This document shows, in pieces, positions 14,412 through 19,314 of a stretch of 19,314 nucleotides of DNA; position 1 is the stretch's first letter; each line of letters begins with the position of its first letter. The notes below the pieces were generated by a model. That model was not told the origin of the DNA. It worked only from the letters and a program-made list of their open reading frames with translations, and did not search any database. This stretch comes from CAYGHG01 sp964349515. Its GTDB lineage: Bacteria; Oederibacteriota; PGYV01; CAYGHG01. The stretch covers positions 1 to 19,314 of the forward strand of contig CAYGHG010000046.1 in assembly GCA_964349515.1 (NCBI GenBank), in the 5' to 3' direction. Position numbers and translations under genes: made by a program.

Positions 14412-15755
14412 TTACCCTACTATAATCTCCGCCTCAGGGTATTCAAGATGCGTTTTCGCGCTGCCGCCCACGAGGGAGTATCCGAGGGCGAGCGGCCCGA
14501 TACGGCCGAATATCATGGTAAGCGATATGATTATTTTTCCCGCAGGCGTAAGCTCGGGAGTTATACCCATGGACAACCCCGCTGTACCGAAAGCTGACAT
14601 TACTTCAAAAAATATCTTTAGAAAATCCTGTTTTTCGGTTATCAAAAGCGCGAGCATGGCGGCAGAAACCCAGGCAACTGCGCCGAAGCAGATTGCGGTT
14701 ATGGTCTCAATCTTATTGTCCGGTATTTTTCTTTTAAACACCACCGCATCCTTTTGCCCGCTTACTATAGAGTAAAACATCACGGCAAGCACTCCGATGG
14801 AAATTATTTTTATCCCGCCCGCGGTACTGCCCGGCCCCGCGCCTATGAACATCAAAACGGCCAGTACGAGGGCCGCAGAGGGATGCAGCGCACCAATGTC
14901 CACGGTGTTGTACCCCGTAGTGGTGGAAGCGGAAACCACCTGAAATACGGAGTCCTTTATGTCCTGAAACATTGATTCACCCGCGGCATGCTCCATTATG
15001 TAAAGAATCATGACAGCCGCCGATAGTATTATGGCTGTGGTAATTACCGCGAATTTTGTGTGCGCCTTCAGATGCACCCGCGGTTCCCTTTTTATTTTAC
15101 CCCTGGCATAGGAATAAAAATCATACAGTACGAAAAAACCGATCCCGCCCGCAAAACACAACAGCGTAACAACCGCGTACATTGTGTTATCATGGTTAAA
15201 ACCTGCAAGCCCGTTTTCAAATGTGGAAAATCCCGCGGTGCAGAATGCCGACACGGAATGAAAGAAAGCCTGATATAGCGCCGTTCCGGCCCCCATTTTA
15301 CCCTGCCACGAAACAAACAAAATCAAAGTACCCAGAAGTTCAAACACAAGGGTGAAAATGACCGCTATTTTTATGAATTTTACCGCGCTTTCATAGGTGG
15401 GGCTGTTGATTGACTCCTTTATGAGCATCATGTTTTTAACCCCCGACCTGCGGCCGAACCCCATCAGTATCATTGATACGAATATCATGTAGCCCAAGCC
15501 GCAAATCTGTATTAGTACAAGTATCACCATCTGTCCAAAAATGCTGTAATAAGCGGCGGTATCGCTCAATGTCAGCCCTGTAGTCGTAACAGCAGACACA
15601 GCCGTAAAAAAAGCGTCAAGCATCGGCTGCCGGGCATGAACGGCCGATGACACCGGCAGCATGAGAAGAAAAGTTCCCGCTGCAATAAGCATTGCGTAGC
15701 CTGCAATGATGGCCCTGAAAGGCTTAAACCTCGAATACATAATCATGTGAGCCAT
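14412..15755 (-). CDS. ktrB: KtrB/TrkH-type potassium uptake channel subunit
   Basis: This integral membrane subunit moves K+ (often Na+-stimulated) through a four-fold pseudo-repeat pore. The 447 residues start at the ATG at 15755, chosen because AGGAG precedes it by 7 bases; a longer frame to 15842 would overlap sulP and adds only charged residues. The four P-loops, each with a filter glycine, are TTTG (57-60), CTAG (172-175), TTTG (278-281) and GTAG (390-393). The gating loop GAGPGSTAGGIK (about 305-316) and the C-terminal FGRIGPLALG and YPEAEIIVG ending fit KtrB better than TrkH. It lies 49 bases after sulP and is surely co-transcribed. The cytosolic RCK partner (KtrA) is not in the window. 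Confidence 0.9.
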   Translation of the reverse strand: MAHMIMYSRFKPFRAIIAGYAMLIAAGTFLLMLPVSSAVHARQPMLDAFFTAVSAVTTTGLTLSDTAAYYSIFGQMVILVLIQICGLGYMIFVSMILMGFGRRSGVKNMMLIKESINSPTYESAVKFIKIAVIFTLVFELLGTLILFVSWQGKMGAGTALYQAFFHSVSAFCTAGFSTFENGLAGFNHDNTMYAVVTLLCFAGGIGFFVLYDFYSYARGKIKREPRVHLKAHTKFAVITTAIILSAAVMILYIMEHAAGESMFQDIKDSVFQVVSASTTTGYNTVDIGALHPSAALVLAVLMFIGAGPGSTAGGIKIISIGVLAVMFYSIVSGQKDAVVFKRKIPDNKIETITAICFGAVAWVSAAMLALLITEKQDFLKIFFEVMSAFGTAGLSMGITPELTPAGKIIISLTMIFGRIGPLALGYSLVGGSAKTHLEYPEAEIIVG

Positions 15756-15804
15756 ATAAAACTCCTGTTTGTTTGAATTAAATTCCCAATGCTTTTTTTT
15801 ATGC

Positions 15805-17499
15805 TCAACGTTCCGGGCTGTTTTTAACTGTGCTTTGTTCAATTATCACGGCCGCCCTTGCGAGAGCGCCGTCAATGTCGGCGGTCACATTTTCCCTTCC
15901 TATGATGTCGTTCAGCCCCGCTTTTTCCATCGCAAAATAGGGCTGGGCGTGCACTCCCGAGAGCACAAAATCAACGCCCTCCCTCCGGAATTTTTCATGC
16001 AGTTCTTCTATTGCTTTAAGCCCGGCCGCGTCAACCGACAGGACTTTTCTCATTCTCAGAACGAACACTTTCGGTTTTTTTGACATCTCTTCCATCGCGT
16101 TTTTAAAAGCATCTACCGCCCCGAAAAAGAAAACCCCGTCTATTTCAAACACCTCAACGCCTTCAGGCACCTTTCTTGCATTTATGGATTTGTCATCATT
16201 TTTTTCCTCATCTTCCTTAAGGGAATTTGTAATAAACTCCGAGCGGGTAACATCAGAGAGCCTGCGCATCAGCAGAAACATTGACAAAAGTATGCCCGCC
16301 TCTATTGCCGCGGTGAGGTCCACGAAAACCGTCAGCAAAAACGTTACAAGCATTATCGCGGCATCGCTTTTTGGATACCTGAAAATACCGGCAAAATATT
16401 TCCACTCCCCCATATTGTAAGCAACGACTATAAGTATGGCGGCAAGAGCGGCCATGGGTATCATTGCCGCGAACCTTCCAAAAAACAGCAGTACAAAAAG
16501 AACCGTAACGGAGTGAATAATCCCCGCAACAGGGGTTTTTCCGCCGTTTTTAATGTTCGCCGCCGTTCTCGCTATGGCGCCTGTAGCAGGTATGCCGCCA
16601 AAGAGCCCGGACATTATGTTCGCAACCCCCTGCGCCGTAATCTCAGCATTTGAGCGGTGCTTTCTGCCTGTCATTCCGTCTGCCACAACAGCGGAGAGCA
16701 GTGATTCTATTGAGGCGAGCAGGGCTATTGTGACCGCAGGCGAAAAAAGCCTGCGCACGGATTCAAGGCTGATTTGAGGAAATGAAATCTGCGGTAACGC
16801 CGCCGACATTACGCCGAACCTGTGCCCGATAGTCTCGGCCGGTATCCTGAAAAACCTGACAGCAGCCGTGGCAAGTATGATCAGTACAAGCGACCCGGGC
16901 ACCTTTCCCGGCACTTTATGCCATGCCGCGAGAAGCGCTATCCCGCAAATTCCTATGCCCAAATCCCATGGGTTTATTTTATCCATGTTAGCCGCGTAAA
17001 ATGAAACTCTTTCGATAAATTCCGCCGGCGCCTCACCGCTCATGCCTGTTAAGTCTTTTATCTGGGATACTGCTATGATAACCGCTATGCCTGCTGTAAA
17101 GCCCACCGTCACCGGATAAGGAATGAATTTAATGAAAGAACCCATTCCCAAAAGCCCCATTATAATCATCATTATGCCTGCCATGATCATTGCGGTTACA
17201 AGCCCTCCATAGCCGTGCTGCGCCATTATGCCCGCCACAACCACTACAAAAGCGCCTGTCGGCCCGCCTATCTGAAACCTGCTGCCTCCAAGAAGCGATA
17301 TGAAAAAACCCCCTATTACCGCGGTATAAAGCCCCTGCTCCGGCTTGACTCCGCTTGCCACGGCAAAAGCAATGGCAAGAGGCACGGCAATTATGCCTAC
17401 AATAATGCCGGCGCCGAGGTCAGGCATGAAAGCCTTGAATCCGTATCCTTCTTTTATAACAGTAAAGAGTTTTGGCAAAAGCGGGTAGTTTTTCCGCAT
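15805..17499 (-). CDS. SulP-family anion transporter with STAS domain
   Basis: This inner-membrane SLC26/SulP transporter has 564 residues, close to family norm. About 14 membrane segments span ~25-412. Motifs include FMPDLGAGIIVGIIAVPLAIAFA (24-46), GGSRFQIGGPTGAF (71-84), the SIESLLSAVVADGMTG region (263-278) with Glu265, HRSNAEITAQGVANI, and GGIPATGAIARTAANI (301-316). A cytoplasmic STAS domain covers ~446-552 with SVDAAGL near Asp490. Substrates in the family include sulfate, bicarbonate and carboxylates; sequence alone does not decide. Pairing with a K+/Na+ channel gene recalls Na+-dependent bicarbonate SulP (BicA-like) systems, as inference only. The start has only a weak GGGA site. A strong promoter lies 110-150 bases upstream. 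Confidence 0.92.
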   Translation of the reverse strand: MRKNYPLLPKLFTVIKEGYGFKAFMPDLGAGIIVGIIAVPLAIAFAVASGVKPEQGLYTAVIGGFFISLLGGSRFQIGGPTGAFVVVVAGIMAQHGYGGLVTAMIMAGIMMIIMGLLGMGSFIKFIPYPVTVGFTAGIAVIIAVSQIKDLTGMSGEAPAEFIERVSFYAANMDKINPWDLGIGICGIALLAAWHKVPGKVPGSLVLIILATAAVRFFRIPAETIGHRFGVMSAALPQISFPQISLESVRRLFSPAVTIALLASIESLLSAVVADGMTGRKHRSNAEITAQGVANIMSGLFGGIPATGAIARTAANIKNGGKTPVAGIIHSVTVLFVLLFFGRFAAMIPMAALAAILIVVAYNMGEWKYFAGIFRYPKSDAAIMLVTFLLTVFVDLTAAIEAGILLSMFLLMRRLSDVTRSEFITNSLKEDEEKNDDKSINARKVPEGVEVFEIDGVFFFGAVDAFKNAMEEMSKKPKVFVLRMRKVLSVDAAGLKAIEELHEKFRREGVDFVLSGVHAQPYFAMEKAGLNDIIGRENVTADIDGALARAAVIIEQSTVKNSPER

Positions 17500-17575
17500 A
17501 GGGGTTTCCCGTCCGTGTTTTCAGGGGTTGCTCAAAGATTTTTTTCCCGTTTACCGGCTTTCATATAAAAGTTAT

Positions 17576-17592
17576 CCGCGATTTACGCGCGG
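17576..17592 (-). other. Small hairpin in the sulP leader
   Basis: CCGCG and CGCGG, separated by 7 bases, form a 5-bp stem in the transcribed leader, about 80 bases before the sulP start. An identical stem with a 7-base loop occurs at 1651-1667 in the leader of the TPR gene, on the same strand sense. Such a short stem could be chance. Confidence 0.25.
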
Positions 17593-17616
17593 CATATTTG
17601 AACATTTAACAAAATA

Positions 17617-17645
17617 ATTTTATTCCTGCACTGGTGGTTTGTCAA
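17617..17645 (-). promoter_or_regulatory. Promoter for sulP-ktrB
   Basis: On the minus strand a consensus TTGACA (17645-17640), a 17-bp spacer and TAAAAT (17622-17617) give a near-ideal sigma70 promoter. The leader would be about 110 nt. The ~200-bp element beginning at 17661, with its target duplication at 17653-17660, abuts the -35 box. Confidence 0.7.
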
Positions 17646-17660
17646 GGGTTAAAACTATAA

Positions 17661-17859
17661 GATACTGTATATAATAGTGTGTAATTTGGTTCTTGATGTA
17701 ATACCTCGCCCCCTTTGGGGGAGAGGTTTTGGTGAGGGGGGTGTTTTTAAGTCTTTGAATACACCCTCATCCCGGCATTATACCCCGCGAGCGGGGTATA
17801 ATGAGAATCACCTATTATTACAAATCTTTTCATAATTACACACAATACTTGACAGTATC
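17661..17859 (+). mobile_element. Structured MITE-like element, copy A
   Basis: This is a 199-bp non-coding element. Its ends GATACTGT (17661-17668) and ACAGTATC (17852-17859) begin imperfect terminal inverted repeats matching at 21 of 26 positions, including a shared GTGTGTAATT block. The 8-bp AACTATAA immediately flanks both sides (17653-17660 and 17860-17867), a clean target-site duplication. Inside are a CCTCGCCCCC-TTT-GGGGGAGAGG hairpin, a TGAGGG...CCCTCA stem, and a perfect 13-bp hairpin (17776-17788 with 17791-17803). An inverted, roughly 85-90% similar copy is at 18251-18450. There is no transposase gene, so it would depend on a helper elsewhere; 8-bp duplications fit families such as ISL3, IS66 or IS256. 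Confidence 0.8.
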
Positions 17860-17926
17860 AACTATAAAGACAAGTTTCAGGTAACCACACAAACCCGGAA
17901 CAAACCGTGGTTTTATGTTTTTCCTT

Positions 17927-17945
17927 GAAACCTGAAACCTGAAAC
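17927..17945. repeat. GAAACCT heptamers downstream of the 72-residue gene
   Basis: GAAACCT, GAAACCT, GAAAC, the same unit as inside the RNA methyltransferase tail (10166), lies about 20 bases after the stop of the minus-strand gene. A GTTTCAGGT at 17874-17882 is its inverse, so the 3' region could fold into a hairpin. Nothing else is recognisable between copy A of the element and this gene. Confidence 0.6.
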
Positions 17946-17965
17946 AAACCTAAGCTTTCACTTTC

Positions 17966-18184
17966 TTATCTGTACAGGTCGGGATAAGCCATCTTTTTCA
18001 AATATGCGTCATAAACCTCAAGGTCGCACGTTTTAATAATCCTTAAGTTGTCAAGCCTGAAAATCCTGTGCGCCTGACGGGCAAGGCGCTCGTCAAGAAA
18101 ATCCCTTTTTTTAGGGATCTGCTTTTTAAAAATCATATCAGCTATTCTGTCGTCTATCTTTTTTCCGTTAATGTCGTGCACCAT
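17966..18184 (-). CDS. Small hypothetical protein (72 residues)
   Basis: This short, basic, soluble protein begins MVHDINGKKIDDRIADMI, continues with a Lys/Arg-rich helix (KKQIPKKRDFLDERLARQAHRIFRL) and ends KMAYPDLYR. I recognise no family. The start at 18184 is preferred over an upstream in-frame ATG at 18382, because AGGCGGTGA lies 6 bases before it and a promoter at 18207-18235 gives a transcript starting just ahead. The longer frame would run through mobile element copy B. It is flanked on both sides by the inverted elements. Function is unknown; a small DNA/RNA-binding protein is conceivable but unsupported. Confidence 0.65.
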   Translation of the reverse strand: MVHDINGKKIDDRIADMIFKKQIPKKRDFLDERLARQAHRIFRLDNLRIIKTCDLEVYDAYLKKMAYPDLYR

Positions 18185-18206
18185 ATAAATCACCGCCTTT
18201 AATACA

Positions 18207-18235
18207 ATTATACACACACAAATACAGTAAGTAAA
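18207..18235 (-). promoter_or_regulatory. Promoter for the 72-residue gene
   Basis: On the minus strand TTTACT (18235-18230), a 17-bp spacer and TATAAT (18212-18207) precede the ATG by about 22 bases. Element copy B begins 15 bp upstream of the -35 box. Confidence 0.6.
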
Positions 18236-18250
18236 GGAAGGCTGTTTAGC

Positions 18251-18450
18251 GGAAATGTAAGGGATTGTGTGTAATTGAAAAAAAGACTTGTAATAACAGG
18301 CTATTCTCCTTCTACCCCGCTCGCGGGGTAGAAGGCCGGGATGAGGGCGTTTATAAAGACTTAAAAGCACCCCCCTCACCAAAACCTCTCCCCCAAAGGG
18401 GGCGAGGTTTTATATCAAGAACCAAATTACACACTATTATATACAGTATC
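18251..18450 (-). mobile_element. Structured MITE-like element, copy B
   Basis: This 200-bp inverted copy of the element at 17661 has its first 34 or so bases (minus strand from 18450) identical to copy A. TGTTTAGC flanks it at 18243-18250 and 18451-18458, an 8-bp target duplication; the direct repeat actually extends to 14 bp (18242-18255 and 18450-18463). The terminal repeat at the 18251 end has decayed (GGAAATGT instead of GATACTGT). Its central hairpin (18308-18320 with 18323-18335) is a perfect 13-bp stem. Compared with copy A it differs at two stem positions per arm, and every change is compensated. It separates the 72-residue gene from the toxin-antitoxin operon. Bases 18464-18549 hold nothing recognisable. 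Confidence 0.8.
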
Positions 18451-18549
18451 TGTTTAGCGGAAACTGATTATCAGCGTGTTAATTGACCTGCAGTAATATT
18501 CCCACCCTTTCGGCGCGGGAAGGATATGCGGTGATTTTCTCTATTTTAT

Positions 18550-18577
18550 TTGACACAATTAAATTATATGATAAAAT
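18550..18577 (+). promoter_or_regulatory. Promoter of the toxin-antitoxin operon
   Basis: TTGACA (18550-18555), a 16-bp spacer and TAAAAT (18572-18577) lie about 25 bases before the antitoxin ATG. Confidence 0.7.
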
Positions 18578-18582
18578 CATAT
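18566..18582. promoter_or_regulatory. Candidate autoregulatory operator
   Basis: ATATGAT and ATCATAT form a perfect 7-bp inverted repeat around AAA, covering the -10 box and the start of transcription. This is where ribbon-helix-helix antitoxins usually bind to repress their own operon. Confidence 0.6.
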
Positions 18583-18599
18583 GTATTAGGAGGTGAGAT

Positions 18600-18863
18600 A
18601 TGAAAAATACTCAGGCAATAAGCGTAACTATCCCGAAAACACTTGCTGACGCGCTTCACAGAATGCACAAAAAAAGAATGAAAAATTACAGTGCCCTTGT
18701 CACGGAAGCAGTAAGGGAATACGTTGTAAAAGAAGAGTACAAAGAGCTTGTATCGCTGGCTTCGGAAGCCGCCGCAAAAGCCGGCATATTTACCGAAGAA
18801 GACATAGACAAAGCCGTCCACGAGGTAAAAAGAGTTGCGCGCAAACCAAAAAGTAACGGCTGA
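18600..18863 (+). CDS. Ribbon-helix-helix antitoxin
   Basis: This 87-residue protein has an N-terminal RHH (CopG/Arc-like) DNA-binding fold: the beta strand AISVTIPKTL (6-15), then the two helices ADALHRMHKKRMKNYSALVTEAVREYVVKE, with Ser/Ala-Leu-Val at the second helix start. An acidic, Ala-rich C-terminus (about 48-87) would bind and neutralise the toxin. The ATG follows an ideal AGGAGGTGA. It overlaps the PIN-domain gene by 29 bases, the usual antitoxin-first layout, and a palindrome over the promoter suggests autorepression. The family is not one of the classical named pairs that I can identify with confidence. Confidence 0.85.
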   Translation: MKNTQAISVTIPKTLADALHRMHKKRMKNYSALVTEAVREYVVKEEYKELVSLASEAAAKAGIFTEEDIDKAVHEVKRVARKPKSNG

Positions 18864-19251
18864 TACCAATATTCTCGCTTCAGCTTATGCTTTCCCTTCG
18901 GCTCTGACGCAGCGCTTTATTGCTATGGCAGCTGAAAACGTTTTTACCATGTGCCTGTCAGAAGAGATTCTCGAAGAATTCAGCAGGGTAATTGAGTTTA
19001 AACTAAAATTTTCAGCCACAGACTGCAGCCGCTTTATTTCTCACATTCGTTCCTTCACTTCCATAGTTAAACCGACGGTAAAAATTTGCATTGTCAGGAA
19101 CGACCCTACAGACAATAAAATTATAGAGGCGGCTGCCTCAGCAGGCAGTTCAATAATAGTATCAGGGGATAATCATCTGCTTTCGTTCAAAAAATATAAA
19201 AAAATAGAAATCATACAGCTGTCGGATTTTATCAGAGCCTCTTACAGCTGA
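18835..19251 (+). CDS. PIN-domain toxin (putative ribonuclease)
   Basis: This 138-residue PIN-fold protein is of the COG1569 type, a predicted Mg-dependent endoribonuclease and toxin. Acidic active-site candidates are Asp10 in TADTNI, Glu44/Glu47 in SEEILEEF, Asp90/Asp93 in NDPTDNKIIEAA and Asp112 in SGDNHLL, which follow the expected PIN order. The start is taken as TTG at 18835, with GAGG 9 bases before it, because the conserved Asp must be close to the N-terminus and no ATG or GTG is available. The reading frame overlaps the antitoxin, implying coupled, lower translation. The 60 bases after the stop show nothing identifiable. Confidence 0.85.
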   Translation: MRANQKVTADTNILASAYAFPSALTQRFIAMAAENVFTMCLSEEILEEFSRVIEFKLKFSATDCSRFISHIRSFTSIVKPTVKICIVRNDPTDNKIIEAAASAGSSIIVSGDNHLLSFKKYKKIEIIQLSDFIRASYS

Positions 19252-19314
19252 TTAATAATTATATCGCTGTTCTTGTGTCTATTACTGCCGGCAGGCAGGC
19301 TACTTATCCGCCTC

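Noticed and set aside
15756..15842. Upstream extension of ktrB by 29 residues
   Set aside because: It would overlap sulP and lacks a ribosome site, while the inner ATG has AGGAG at good spacing and begins right before the first membrane helix.
18185..18382. N-terminal extension of the 72-residue gene
   Set aside because: It reads through the mobile element and the gene's own promoter; the inner ATG has a good ribosome site.
18564..18869. Minus-strand 101-residue frame opposite the antitoxin
   Set aside because: Aromatic-rich shadow frame, antisense to a well-supported RHH gene and running through its promoter.

Overview
The window comes from the chromosome of a bacterium I cannot place with confidence. 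Most genes have ordinary housekeeping bacterial versions with clear Shine-Dalgarno sites and sigma70-type promoters. The Aquifex-type aconitase, the exported TPR protein and the abundant 7-bp repeats suggest an uncultured Gram-negative lineage of the deltaproteobacterial/candidate-phylum sort; this is an inference only.

Layout. Positions 1-670 are a small AT-rich patch: what may be the end of an IS21-like element, and one orphan gene. A minus-strand gene for an exported TPR protein (789-1565) is divergent from a plus-strand aconitase (2058-3992). From 4062 to 17499 every gene is on the minus strand. In transcription order these are: a SulP anion transporter and a KtrB-type K+ channel subunit (one operon); a GH77 4-alpha-glucanotransferase; an unknown 144-residue protein; a TrmA/RlmD-type RNA uracil methyltransferase; adenylosuccinate synthetase with a fused PabB-PabC enzyme (one operon); and a methyltransferase fused to a D-Ala-D-Ala-ligase-like ATP-grasp enzyme, translationally coupled to a small DMT/DUF486 membrane protein. 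The right end holds a 72-residue unknown gene and a ribbon-helix-helix/PIN toxin-antitoxin pair on the plus strand.

The most interesting material lies between the genes. First, two ~200-bp non-coding elements (17661-17859 and 18251-18450) sit in opposite orientation. They have imperfect terminal inverted repeats, separate 8-bp target duplications, and a 13-bp hairpin whose two sequence differences are both compensated. They look like an undescribed structured MITE, and each copy lies just upstream of the -35 box of a neighbouring gene. Second, many gaps contain tandem repeats with a 7-bp period but different unit sequences. These run into the 3' ends of at least four genes, so the C-termini of those proteins, most strikingly about 66 residues of the RNA methyltransferase, are partly or wholly translated repeat. 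Third, GC-rich 'CCTCTCCCC'-type hairpin sequences recur in gaps and inside the MITEs.
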